64,000 nucleotides of DNA. It comes from Lachnospiraceae bacterium UBA7086. Lineage in GTDB: Bacteria; Bacillota; Clostridia; Lachnospirales; Lachnospiraceae. The translations under genes were made by a program, and so were the position numbers. The notes under the pieces are model-generated. The model was not told the origin of the DNA and did not search any database. It saw only the letters and a list, made by a program, of their open reading frames with translations. Below are positions 35,481-44,097 of this stretch, in pieces. The stretch lies in contig DKZA01000016.1 in assembly GCA_002492525.1 (NCBI GenBank), positions 27,245-91,244 on the forward strand. The letters run 5' to 3'. How positions within the stretch are numbered: position 1 is the stretch's first letter; every line of letters begins with the position of its first letter.

Positions 35481-35786
35481 ATGGCTTTACAGGATAAGAA
35501 ACCGCAAAAACCGAAACAGGCGATTGCCTTGGAATACGATCCTGAGGAGGCAGCGCCACGGGTCATAGCTTCCGGCAAGGGGGCGTTGGCGGAACGTATT
35601 ATAGAACGGGCGAAAGAAGCAGATGTACCGGTTCACCGGGATGATAAACTGGCGGAGACGCTGTCCCGCCTGGAAATCGGTGATATGATTCCGCCGGAAC
35701 TTTATGAAGTAGTGGCGGAAATTCTGGTCTTTGTGGACTCTATGGACAAGATCAGGGCCAAGATGGCGAGGAGTCAGGAAACATGA
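35481..35786 (+). CDS. ylqH: FlhB C-terminal domain-like protein (FlhX/YlqH)
   Basis: A 101-residue soluble protein matching only the cytoplasmic C-terminal domain of FlhB/YscU export gates: QAIALEYDPEE near residue 14, VIASGKGALAERIIERA near 28, ELYEVVAEILVFV near 77. It lacks FlhB membrane helices and starts just where the NPTH autocleavage product would start. Such FlhX proteins occur in Firmicutes with unknown function. It pairs with the FliK-like gene upstream; FliK and FlhB-C interact in flagellar export. It shares an ATGA overlap with yraN. Confidence 0.85.
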   Translation: MALQDKKPQKPKQAIALEYDPEEAAPRVIASGKGALAERIIERAKEADVPVHRDDKLAETLSRLEIGDMIPPELYEVVAEILVFVDSMDKIRAKMARSQET

Positions 35787-36142
35787 ATACGAGAGAAAAG
35801 GGGGCACAGAAGGAACAGCAGGTCTGTGCCTGTTTATTGTCTGCGGGAGTGGAGATCCTGGAAAGAAACTTCCGTTCCAGGCAGGGAGAGATTGATATTG
35901 TCGGCCGCGATGGAGAATATCTGGTATTCTTCGAGGTGAAATACAGATCTGGGGCAGGATACGGCAGTGCGGCACAGGCAGTGGGAAACATCAAACAAAG
36001 GAAAATCTGTCAAGTGGCGGATTATTACAGACTGTGTCATCACTGTGCGGAAGATACGCCGGTCCGCTTCGATGTGGTGGCTGTTGACGGGGAGAAAATC
36101 TGTTGGATTAAAAATGCGTTTGATTATGTTGCCAGATGCTGA
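35783..36142 (+). CDS. yraN: YraN/UPF0102 nuclease-like protein
   Basis: A 119-residue protein of the PD-(D/E)xK superfamily. GEIDIVGRDGEYLVFFEVKYR begins near residue 36 and holds the E, D, ExK core; family biochemistry is sparse but endonuclease activity and a link to recombination are suspected. Translation is coupled to ylqH by ATGA. Confidence 0.9.
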   Translation: MNTREKGAQKEQQVCACLLSAGVEILERNFRSRQGEIDIVGRDGEYLVFFEVKYRSGAGYGSAAQAVGNIKQRKICQVADYYRLCHHCAEDTPVRFDVVAVDGEKICWIKNAFDYVARC

Positions 36143-36220
36143 GCGGACGGCAGAGATTTCTAAAGAATGATGGTGAAAACCAGATAGAATATGAGGATGA
36201 TTAACAGGAAGGATTATCAA

Positions 36221-37072
36221 ATGGAACTATATAGATATCCGGGTAACGGACAGATGAAACAAAACCGCGTGGGGGAGCTGGAATATCTCACTTTTCCGCT
36301 TCTGGATAAAACCGGTATGGTAAGACATTTGTTTTCCACCAGATTGGGCGGTGTCAGTGAGGGAATCTTTGCCTCTATGAATCTAAGCTACACCAGAGGA
36401 GACAGAAAGGAAGCGGTGGACGAGAATTACCGGCGCATTGCGGCTGTACTGGGATGCAGTGTGGAAGATATTGTCTGTTCTGACCAGACGCATACTACCA
36501 ATCTTAAGGTGGTGGGCAGGGGTGACGGCGGTAAGGGCATAACCAGGAGGCGGGATTATCATGATGTGGACGGACTTTTGACGGATGAACCCGGTATTGT
36601 TCTTGCAACCTTTTATGCGGATTGCGTACCGTTATATTTTGTGGACACGAAGCACAGAGCCATTGCGCTGGCACATTCCGGATGGCGGGGAACAGTGGCC
36701 AGAATGGGACAGTGTGTGGTGGAGAAAATGCGGGAAAGCTATGGTACAGATCCGGAGGATATTGTGGCAGCTGTGGGGCCGTCCATCTGTCAGGAATGTT
36801 ATGAAGTCAGCGAGGATGTGGCGGAGGCGTTTTACAAGGAATTCCGAAAAGAGGGCCAGGGCCAGGAGATACTTCTTGCCAAGGGCGGCGGAAAGTATCA
36901 GCTTGATCTGTGGCGGGCCAATGAGATTGTTCTTGCGGAGGCAGGCGTTTTGCCGTCCCGGATACAGGTGACGGATTTATGTACCTGTCATAACAGCGCT
37001 TATCTTTTTTCCCACCGGGCCAGTCATGGCAGGAGAGGCAATCTGGGGGCGTTTCTGGGGCTTTTGGAGTGA
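36221..37072 (+). CDS. pgeF: Purine nucleoside phosphorylase PgeF (YfiH/LACC1 family)
   Basis: A 283-residue multicopper-oxidase-like-named family now known as purine nucleoside phosphorylase/adenosine deaminase (YlmD, LACC1). RHLFSTRLGGVSEG near residue 32, DQTHTTNL near 86, FYADCVPLYF near 130 and AHSGWRGTVARMG near 148 hold the zinc His/Cys ligands. ATG 36221 has AGGAAGGA 6 nt away and is preferred to ATG 36191. The 91-nt gap to the response regulator is AT-rich; no clear promoter was seen. Confidence 0.93.
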   Translation: MELYRYPGNGQMKQNRVGELEYLTFPLLDKTGMVRHLFSTRLGGVSEGIFASMNLSYTRGDRKEAVDENYRRIAAVLGCSVEDIVCSDQTHTTNLKVVGRGDGGKGITRRRDYHDVDGLLTDEPGIVLATFYADCVPLYFVDTKHRAIALAHSGWRGTVARMGQCVVEKMRESYGTDPEDIVAAVGPSICQECYEVSEDVAEAFYKEFRKEGQGQEILLAKGGGKYQLDLWRANEIVLAEAGVLPSRIQVTDLCTCHNSAYLFSHRASHGRRGNLGAFLGLLE

Positions 37073-37163
37073 AATTAAGAAACAATTAAAAAAATTCCCA
37101 TCTATTCCTTTATGTTTATATGTTTGAATGTTACTATACGAAAGCACAAGAGAGGTGAAAAAC

Positions 37164-37856
37164 ATGGCGAATATTCTGGTATGCGATGACGACAAGGAAA
37201 TTGTAGACGCAATTGAGATCTATCTGTTACAGGAAGGATACAATATTTTTAAGGCTTATGATGGACAGCAGGCAATCAAAATACTCAAAGAACAGCAGAT
37301 TCATCTGCTTCTCATTGATATTATGATGCCTAAGCTTGACGGTATTCATGCGACCTTAAAAATCAGGGAGTATTCCAGTATCCCGATTATTTTCCTGTCT
37401 GCCAAGTCAGAGGACAGCGATAAGATTTTAGGGCTTAACATCGGCGCCGATGATTACATTACGAAGCCCTTTAATCCTCTGGAACTGGTGGCTAGAGTGA
37501 AGTCTAACCTGCGCAGGTACACGACACTTGGCAATCTGAATACAGAGAACAATGCACTCTTCCAGGTAGGCGGTCTTTGTATCAATGACGATACCAAGGA
37601 AGTGACTGTGGATGGTGAAAGCGTGAAACTGACGCCCATCGAGTATAACATTCTTCTGCTTCTTGTGAAGAACTGCGGCCGGGTTTTTTCCATCGATCAG
37701 ATTTATGAGAGTATCTGGAACGAAGAGGCAATCGGGGCGGACAATACGGTGGCAGTACATATCAGACATATTCGGGAAAAGATTGAAATCAATCCCAAGG
37801 AGCCGAGATATCTTAAGGTGGTGTGGGGAGTAGGCTATAAGATTGAAAAACAGTAG
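37164..37856 (+). CDS. OmpR/PhoB-type response regulator
   Basis: A 230-residue DNA-binding response regulator. REC domain about 1-118 with acidic pocket CDDDKE at residues 7-12, phospho-acceptor Asp in LLIDIMMPKLDG near 51, and Lys in ADDYITKPFNP near 101. Winged-helix domain about 135-228 (LTPIEYNILLLLVKNCG, VHIRHIREKI). ATG 37164 has an AGAGGTGA SD. The cognate sensor kinase starts 13 nt downstream. Confidence 0.95.
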   Translation: MANILVCDDDKEIVDAIEIYLLQEGYNIFKAYDGQQAIKILKEQQIHLLLIDIMMPKLDGIHATLKIREYSSIPIIFLSAKSEDSDKILGLNIGADDYITKPFNPLELVARVKSNLRRYTTLGNLNTENNALFQVGGLCINDDTKEVTVDGESVKLTPIEYNILLLLVKNCGRVFSIDQIYESIWNEEAIGADNTVAVHIRHIREKIEINPKEPRYLKVVWGVGYKIEKQ

Positions 37857-37868
37857 AAAGGCAAAGAG

Positions 37869-40574
37869 ATGGGAAAAAACGAAGAGAAAGACAGGAAGCC
37901 GAGAAAGCAAAGAAACGGTATGAGAATGTTTTGCCGTATCCTGCAGCATGTGGCACTGGCGGTCATGGCGCTTTCGCTGGTGGTGACGGTGGCCAGTACA
38001 ACAGTACGGATCGAGGGATTTCACAGGGACGGCAGTTACACCAGTTATACGGCGCGTTATTCCGGTAAGGATAAGAAATTTGAAGATTCGGAATTGTTCA
38101 ACACAATTTTTGGCCATGCGATGGCGGATATCATTCGTTTTGGCGTGGTGAGCAGTCAGCTGGAAACAGAAGGCGCCTTTGACGGCGGCAAGGTGGTAGA
38201 TGTAACTGCCTATAATTGCAGGGATACCGGGCTGCCGGAGCAATATGTGACGGCAAATTATTATCTGGAGGATCTGCTTAAGTGGGCCAATTATGGATTT
38301 GAATATACGCCGACTGACATGACAAAAGAGCAGGCAGAGAAGTTCCTGGCACCCATGACCAAAGTTACAACAGTGGATTCCAAGAGCGAATATTATAATA
38401 CCTCGGATGCCAGCTATTTAAAATCTGATATCCAGAGCTATACTTTTGTAAACGATGTATCGGCCAACCAGATTCTGGCACCGGGAGGGGAAGACGGCGA
38501 CGGATTTGTGGCAGATTATCAGCCGGTGAATGAGCTGAGTACATTGGAGGAAGAAGTTCAGGAGGCTGCAGGCAGCATGACGGAAGATGGTACACCCGTG
38601 TATACTTACGATGTGATGGTGAACCGTTATAAAACTGTGGAAGGCAAGAATCTGGAAGAGTATGTGTCTGACTGGAAACTTTACCGGGAGCTTTGTGAGA
38701 ATGTTAAGAAAGCAGCGGAAAATCTTGCCTATAACTATAATGAGTACGCGGAGTATCAGGATTACTACAGCAGGGAAAATTCCAATGTGCGTTACCTGAT
38801 CATCAAAACAGTGGGGGATGAGGTACAGTATTACAGCAATATGAAAGACGGAAGTTCCCACCAGGAGTCCGTTCTGGAAATGATGGAAGGCTTTACGGAG
38901 AATGAAAGTAATCATAAGATGCCCCATGATAAATTTATTTATTACAGTCCTTCCGAGATGATCTATGAAACCAACACTACCATTGCGGAGAGTACGATTC
39001 GCAAGATTCTTCAGGAATATGATTATGCGTATCCGGAGACGGTAAAGATCTGGATGGACGTGGATACCTCTTATCCTGTGAAAGATGCTTTTACGCAGGC
39101 AGCAGAATACCTGCCTTATCTGTGGCAGTGGATAGCAGTACTTTTGATTTCAGGCGTCCTGTATCTGGTGCTCTTCCTTTATCAGACTGTAGTGACGGGA
39201 CGATATTTAGATGAAGAGGGTAAGAAAACAATACGGCTTCAGTCCTTTGATAAAATCCCGACAGAAGCGGCATTGCTTATAGCGGCAGGAACAGCGGTTC
39301 TGGTAATCTGGGTGATGATCGTGGTGACGGAACTGGCAGGTATTGATATTACGGACATGTCTTATTGCAGGGATGCCATTCATGAGGACTGGTTCAAAGC
39401 GCTTATTCTTGGCAGCGTATTTGCGGCGGATGTGATTTTTACGTTCTTTTTCTATAGTCTGGTCAGAAGAATCAAGGCCAGAACTCTGTGGAAGAACAGT
39501 TATCTGCACAGACTTATGTGCCGGGCAAAGAAGTTCGCGTGGAATGTGTATGATAACGGCGGCATTGTTGTAAGGACATGGGTTCCTTACAGTATATTCC
39601 TGGGTCTGAACCTGCTGATGGTTGTGTGGAGTATCAGCAGCAGAAATCTGGTTGTCCTTTTCATTGCGGTGATCATAGATATTCTGGTAGGAATTCTGGT
39701 TTATAAAGACACAAAGGAGCGCCAGGGGATTGTGAAGGGAATCGAGATCATTGCCGGTGGAGAAGTGGATCATCAGATTGATACGGAAGAACTGCACGGG
39801 GATAATCTGACCCTTGCCAATTCTGTCAACAGTATTGGGAAAGGCATTAAGGAGGCAGTGGAGATCAGTATGAAAGATGAACGTATGAAAGCGGATCTGA
39901 TCACTAATGTATCCCATGACATCAAGACGCCTCTGACTTCCATTATCAACTATGTGGATCTCTTAAAGAGAGAACAGGTGGACAATGAGAAAGTACAGAA
40001 TTATATTCGTGTACTGGATGAGAAATCCCAGCGCTTAAAGCAGCTGACGGATGATCTTGTGGAAGCAAGTAAGATTACTTCCGGCAATATCAGTCTGAAT
40101 TTTGAGCGGATTAATCTGACAGAACTGATGAATCAGACCATCGGAGAGTTTTCTGAGAAATTTGAACAAAAGGGTCTTACTACTGTGATGAATGTCAATA
40201 CCCAGGAGACGGTCATAGAGGCGGACAGCCGCAGAATCTGGCGTGTGATGGAAAATCTGTTTAACAATATTTATAAATATGCGATGACAGGCACCCGCGT
40301 CTATGTGAGCATAGACAGGCAGCAGGATATGGCGGAGAATATTGTGATATCTATCAAGAATATTTCAGCTACTCCGTTAAATTGTAACGCGGAGGAATTG
40401 ACAGAGCGGTTTATCCGGGGGGACGTTTCCAGAACTACGGAGGGCAGCGGACTTGGTCTCTCCATAGCCAAGAATCTGACAGAGGCCCAGAAGGGCAGCT
40501 TTGAGATCAGTCTGGACGGAGATTTGTTCAAAGTCATACTGACTTTCCCGATTGTCAAAAATCCGGCACAGTAA
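37869..40574 (+). CDS. Large multi-pass sensor histidine kinase
   Basis: A 901-residue sensor kinase. One helix (about 24-46) leads to a ~370-residue extracytoplasmic region, then about five helices between residues 417 and 620, so the input can be both outside and in the membrane. The HisKA domain has phospho-acceptor His in NVSHDIKTPLTS near 682; the HATPase has ENLFNNIYKYA near 797 and GSGLGLSIA near 858. Same operon as the response regulator. The extracytoplasmic part is not one I recognise. A 19-bp terminator hairpin follows. Confidence 0.9.
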   Translation: MGKNEEKDRKPRKQRNGMRMFCRILQHVALAVMALSLVVTVASTTVRIEGFHRDGSYTSYTARYSGKDKKFEDSELFNTIFGHAMADIIRFGVVSSQLETEGAFDGGKVVDVTAYNCRDTGLPEQYVTANYYLEDLLKWANYGFEYTPTDMTKEQAEKFLAPMTKVTTVDSKSEYYNTSDASYLKSDIQSYTFVNDVSANQILAPGGEDGDGFVADYQPVNELSTLEEEVQEAAGSMTEDGTPVYTYDVMVNRYKTVEGKNLEEYVSDWKLYRELCENVKKAAENLAYNYNEYAEYQDYYSRENSNVRYLIIKTVGDEVQYYSNMKDGSSHQESVLEMMEGFTENESNHKMPHDKFIYYSPSEMIYETNTTIAESTIRKILQEYDYAYPETVKIWMDVDTSYPVKDAFTQAAEYLPYLWQWIAVLLISGVLYLVLFLYQTVVTGRYLDEEGKKTIRLQSFDKIPTEAALLIAAGTAVLVIWVMIVVTELAGIDITDMSYCRDAIHEDWFKALILGSVFAADVIFTFFFYSLVRRIKARTLWKNSYLHRLMCRAKKFAWNVYDNGGIVVRTWVPYSIFLGLNLLMVVWSISSRNLVVLFIAVIIDILVGILVYKDTKERQGIVKGIEIIAGGEVDHQIDTEELHGDNLTLANSVNSIGKGIKEAVEISMKDERMKADLITNVSHDIKTPLTSIINYVDLLKREQVDNEKVQNYIRVLDEKSQRLKQLTDDLVEASKITSGNISLNFERINLTELMNQTIGEFSEKFEQKGLTTVMNVNTQETVIEADSRRIWRVMENLFNNIYKYAMTGTRVYVSIDRQQDMAENIVISIKNISATPLNCNAEELTERFIRGDVSRTTEGSGLGLSIAKNLTEAQKGSFEISLDGDLFKVILTFPIVKNPAQ

Positions 40575-40599
40575 TTGGAAATAACAATTGGAAATAACA

Positions 40600-40640
40600 G
40601 AAGGCAGATGTCTTGCATGGTATGCAGGGCATCTGCCTTC
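40600..40640. terminator. Strong bidirectional terminator between sensor kinase and prs
   Basis: A 19-bp stem with two G-T pairs (40600-40618/40622-40640) and a 3-nt GGT loop. It follows two tandem copies of AATTGGAAATAAC (40574-40586 and 40587-40599). It lies between convergent genes. Confidence 0.85.
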
Positions 40641-40658
40641 TTCTTGACTGTCTATCGC

Positions 40659-40685
40659 AAGGTTAATTCCGTAGGAATTTACCTT
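40659..40685. repeat. Copy 2 of the dispersed hairpin repeat
   Basis: Arms 40659-40670/40674-40685 around GTA, with the same single mismatch as copy 1 (21518-21544) but opposite orientation; 25 of 27 bases match its reverse complement. It ends 2 nt before the prs stop. Confidence 0.75.
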
Positions 40686-40687
40686 TT

Positions 40688-41881
40688 TCACATATCCAGT
40701 CCGCTCATTTCCCGATTATTATATTTGGCAAGAACCTGGTGAATCTTGTCAGTCGGCGTATAAATATTGGCCATGGATGCATCGTGATTCATAAAATCAA
40801 TGATGGATGCGACAAATTTACTCATATCTGCCTCTATGTAGTAAGGTTTGTCTTTGAGTTCCGGCGGCTGATAGCAGAGATTGGTAGTTACGATTCTGTC
40901 AATATAGCACTTCTCATAGGCGTCGTCGAAAGCCTGTAGACCGTCGGTAAAAAGACCGAAGGTACAGCAGACAAAAACCCGTTTGGCGTTCATTTTCTTG
41001 AGCTGCTTGGCGGTATCTATCATACTGCCGCCGGAGGAAATCATATCGTCAATGACGATTACATCCTTGCCGTCAATATTATCCCCCAGAAATTCGTGGG
41101 CAACTATAGGATTCTTGCCGCCTACCAGGGTGGAATAATCTCTTCGTTTATAGAACATGCCTGTGTCTACCCCCAATACGTTGGCAAAGTATACCGCTCT
41201 GTCAAGGGCACCCTCATCGGGGCTGATAACGATAGTGTGTTCCTTGTCGATGATCAGATTCTTTTCCATGCGTAAGAGAGCGCGGATAAATTGGTAGGGC
41301 GGCGTAAAATTATCAAAGCCCTTGATGGGCACCGAATTTTGTACCCTGGGGTCATGGGCGTCAAAAGTGATAAAATTGGATACGCCCATATCCATCAGTT
41401 CTTTGATTGCATAGGCACAGTCCAGAGATTCCCGCCCGTTTCTCTTATGCTGCCGGCCTTCATATAAAAACGGCATGATTACGTTGATGCGGTGCGCCTT
41501 TCCATTGATGGCGGAAATGATTCTTTTTAAATCCTGATAGTGATCGTCAGGAGACATATGATTTTCAAAACCGTTCATGGTATAAGTGATGCTGTGATTA
41601 CAGACATCAATCAGAATAAAGATATCCTTGCCGCGGACAGAGTCATTCAGGATTGCTTTGCCCTCGCCGCTTCCGAAACGCGGACATTCTACCTTCATCA
41701 GATAGTTGTTTTCCATATACCCGTGAAAAGCAGGATCATTTTTGACACTGTTCTTGAGATTTTTACGGAAATCCACAAGATGGCTGTTTACTATCTCAGC
41801 CAACGGAAGGGCGGATTTATCGGTGAGGAGTTTTACCGGGGCTACCGGCATGGAATGTTCCAGTTGTTCTGTATTAGGCAT
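40688..41881 (-). CDS. prs: Ribose-phosphate pyrophosphokinase, long divergent form
   Basis: A 397-residue PRPP synthetase; typical Prs is ~315 residues. The C-terminal PRPP-binding loop DVIVIDDMISSGGSM near residue 274 is clear, as are ISPDEGALDRA near 223 and FDAHDPRVQNS near 177. The N-terminal ~60 residues and the region around RGKDIFILIDVCN near 84 differ from the standard enzyme (which has RGxDVFxxQ). Lachnospiraceae carry this longer type. It makes PRPP for nucleotides, His and Trp. It has a strong own promoter. Confidence 0.88.
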   Translation of the reverse strand: MPNTEQLEHSMPVAPVKLLTDKSALPLAEIVNSHLVDFRKNLKNSVKNDPAFHGYMENNYLMKVECPRFGSGEGKAILNDSVRGKDIFILIDVCNHSITYTMNGFENHMSPDDHYQDLKRIISAINGKAHRINVIMPFLYEGRQHKRNGRESLDCAYAIKELMDMGVSNFITFDAHDPRVQNSVPIKGFDNFTPPYQFIRALLRMEKNLIIDKEHTIVISPDEGALDRAVYFANVLGVDTGMFYKRRDYSTLVGGKNPIVAHEFLGDNIDGKDVIVIDDMISSGGSMIDTAKQLKKMNAKRVFVCCTFGLFTDGLQAFDDAYEKCYIDRIVTTNLCYQPPELKDKPYYIEADMSKFVASIIDFMNHDASMANIYTPTDKIHQVLAKYNNREMSGLDM

Positions 41882-41949
41882 TTTATCCTCCTGCGTAATT
41901 TGCGCTGTACAGACCGGAGAAATTTTTCACTGTCTGTGTATTCTCTTTT

Positions 41950-41978
41950 TTTATATCATTATGCTAGTGACACGTCAA
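41950..41978 (-). promoter_or_regulatory. Promoter for prs (minus strand)
   Basis: On the minus strand TTGACG (41978-41973), 17 bp, TATAAA (41955-41950), with extended -10 TG. About 70 nt before the prs start. Confidence 0.82.
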
Positions 41979-42011
41979 GGAATTTCTAGTAAAATAAGAG
42001 CGGATAAAAAC

Positions 42012-42040
42012 TTTACAAGTGAGTGCAGATGTTGTAAAAT
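42012..42040 (+). promoter_or_regulatory. Promoter for der-plsY-gpsA
   Basis: TTTACA (42012-42017) and TAAAAT (42035-42040), 17 bp apart, 33 bp before der. It is divergent from the prs promoter. Confidence 0.75.
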
Positions 42041-42073
42041 CAAGCGGTATCGTTGACTGTTATGGAGGAAACT

Positions 42074-43411
42074 ATGAGTAAGAAAAAGTCCAAGCCGATC
42101 GTGGCGGTGGTGGGGCGTCCCAATGTAGGAAAGTCCACACTGTTCAATGCTCTGGCAGGTGAAAATATATCTATCGTAAAAGATACTCCTGGTATTACCA
42201 GAGACAGAATCTATGCAGATGTCACTTGGCTTACCAGTAACTTTACCTTGATTGATACCGGTGGTATAGAGCCGGAGAGTAAGGATATTATTCTTTCGCA
42301 GATGCGGGAGCAGGCGCAGATTGCCATCGACACAGCGGATGTGATCCTCTTTCTTGTGGATGTGAAACAGGGGCTGCAGGATGCGGATTCCAAGGTGGCG
42401 GACATGCTTAGACGTTCCAGGAAACCTGTAGTACTGGCAGTCAATAAGGTAGATGATTTTAAAAAATATATGGCGGATGTCTATGAGTTTTATAATCTGG
42501 GCATCGGGGAGCCCTATCCGATTTCTTCGGTAAACCGGCTGGGGTTCGGAGAACTTTTGGATGAGGTGATATCTTATTTTGATCAAGAAGCGGCACAGGA
42601 GGAAGAAGATGACCGTATCAGGGTTGCCATCGTCGGTAAACCTAATGTGGGTAAATCCTCCATCATCAATCGTCTGATTGGTGAGAATCGTGTGATTGTG
42701 TCTGAGATTGCAGGTACTACCCGGGATGCCATTGATACGGAGATTACTCATGACGGTAAAGAGTATGTATTTATTGATACGGCCGGACTGCGAAGAAAAA
42801 ACAAGATCAAGGAAGAACTGGAACGCTATATGATTATTCGGACGGTGGCGGCAGTGGAGCGGGCGGATATTGCTGTATTGGTGATAGATGCCACGGAGGG
42901 TGTGACAGAGCAGGATGCTAAGATAGCCGGGATTGCCCATGACAGGGGCAAGGCGGTTATTATTGCAGTCAATAAATGGGATGCCATTGAGAAAAACGAT
43001 AATTCGGTGAAAGAGTATACCCAGAAGATACGGCAGATTCTTTCCTTTATGCCTTATGCAGAGATCATGTTTATTTCGGCAGTGAGCGGCCAAAGACTTA
43101 TGAAACTGTATGATATGATTGATGCCGTGTATGCGAATCATTCCATGCGGATAGCTACAGGGGTGCTGAATGAGATTATGGCGGAGGCTGTGGCCTTACA
43201 GCAGCCGCCTGCCGATAAAGGCAAAAGACTGCGCCTTTATTATATCACGCAGGTTGCAGTAAAACCTCCTACCTTTGTTATCTTTGTAAATGACAAGGAA
43301 CTGATGCACTTTTCTTATCAGCGTTACCTGGAAAATCAGATTCGGGATACCTTTGGATTTTTAGGGACACCTCTTAAGTTTATTATCAGAGAAAGAAAGG
43401 AAAATAAATAA
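42074..43411 (+). CDS. der: Ribosome biogenesis GTPase Der (EngA)
   Basis: A 445-residue double GTPase for 50S assembly. First G domain: GRPNVGKST near residue 15, DTPGITRD near 37, NKVDD near 125. Second: GKPNVGKSS near 187, NKWD near 303. A C-terminal KH-like domain (about 355-440) contacts rRNA. ATG 42074 has a GGAGG SD; an in-frame start at 42053 is rejected. It heads the operon with plsY and gpsA, a standard grouping. Confidence 0.97.
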   Translation: MSKKKSKPIVAVVGRPNVGKSTLFNALAGENISIVKDTPGITRDRIYADVTWLTSNFTLIDTGGIEPESKDIILSQMREQAQIAIDTADVILFLVDVKQGLQDADSKVADMLRRSRKPVVLAVNKVDDFKKYMADVYEFYNLGIGEPYPISSVNRLGFGELLDEVISYFDQEAAQEEEDDRIRVAIVGKPNVGKSSIINRLIGENRVIVSEIAGTTRDAIDTEITHDGKEYVFIDTAGLRRKNKIKEELERYMIIRTVAAVERADIAVLVIDATEGVTEQDAKIAGIAHDRGKAVIIAVNKWDAIEKNDNSVKEYTQKIRQILSFMPYAEIMFISAVSGQRLMKLYDMIDAVYANHSMRIATGVLNEIMAEAVALQQPPADKGKRLRLYYITQVAVKPPTFVIFVNDKELMHFSYQRYLENQIRDTFGFLGTPLKFIIRERKENK

Positions 43412-43413
43412 AA

Positions 43414-44085
43414 GTGGAACGGATTATTTGCTTATTGATCGGATATGTGTTTGGACTTTTTCAGACAGCCTATATTTACGGAAGAATACATGGAATTGAT
43501 ATCAGAAATTATGGAAGCGGCAATGCGGGTACCACCAATACTCTGCGGGTTTTTGGCACAAAGGCAGGTCTGTTGGTACTTGTGGGAGATATCATGAAAT
43601 GTATTCTTTCCGTGGTACTTGTGAGTTATCTTTTCGGCGCATCCCATCCGGGTATGGTGTATCTGCTCAAAATGTATGCTGCTACAGGCGCGATTATCGG
43701 GCATAATTTTCCTTTTTATCTGAAATTTAAGGGAGGAAAAGGAATCGCTGCCACAGCTGGTCTGATCTTATCTTTTCATCCCTATCTGATTCCGGTGGGA
43801 GTGGTCTTGTTTTTTGGAGTGTTCTTTACCACCCATTATGTATCGTTAGGGTCACTTTTGGTGTATATTGGTTTTATGGCGGAATTGATTATCTTGGGAC
43901 AAAACGGTGTGTTTGGAATGACCCAGGCGTTTTTGAATGAAATGTATGTACTGGCAGGATTTCTTACCATCATGGCATTTTATAAGCACAGGGAGAACAT
44001 CAAGCGTCTTCTTAACGGTACGGAAAGAAAGACGTATCTGACGCATAAGAATAAAGGGGCGGAAGAAAACACGAAACAGGTTTAG
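43414..44085 (+). CDS. plsY: Glycerol-3-phosphate acyltransferase PlsY
   Basis: A 223-residue membrane enzyme using acyl phosphate (from PlsX) to acylate glycerol-3-phosphate. Five or six hydrophobic helices; family motifs GSGNAGTTNTLR near residue 37, GHNFPFYLKFKGGKGIA near 96 and a third near 195. The start is GTG, 2 nt after the der stop, with AAAGG about 15 nt upstream, so translation may be coupled. The last ~25 residues are a charged tail. Confidence 0.94.
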   Translation: MERIICLLIGYVFGLFQTAYIYGRIHGIDIRNYGSGNAGTTNTLRVFGTKAGLLVLVGDIMKCILSVVLVSYLFGASHPGMVYLLKMYAATGAIIGHNFPFYLKFKGGKGIAATAGLILSFHPYLIPVGVVLFFGVFFTTHYVSLGSLLVYIGFMAELIILGQNGVFGMTQAFLNEMYVLAGFLTIMAFYKHRENIKRLLNGTERKTYLTHKNKGAEENTKQV

Positions 44086-44097
44086 GAGGGAAAGGAA

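Noticed and set aside
33527..35786. Remnant of a flagellar operon
   Set aside because: Only FliK-like and FlhB-C-like genes are present and the same pair follows rnhB in Bacillus, so it is a separate conserved unit.
41975..43141. 388-residue minus-strand ORF opposite der
   Set aside because: Mirror frame of a strongly conserved GTPase gene; His/Arg-rich nonsense-like sequence.
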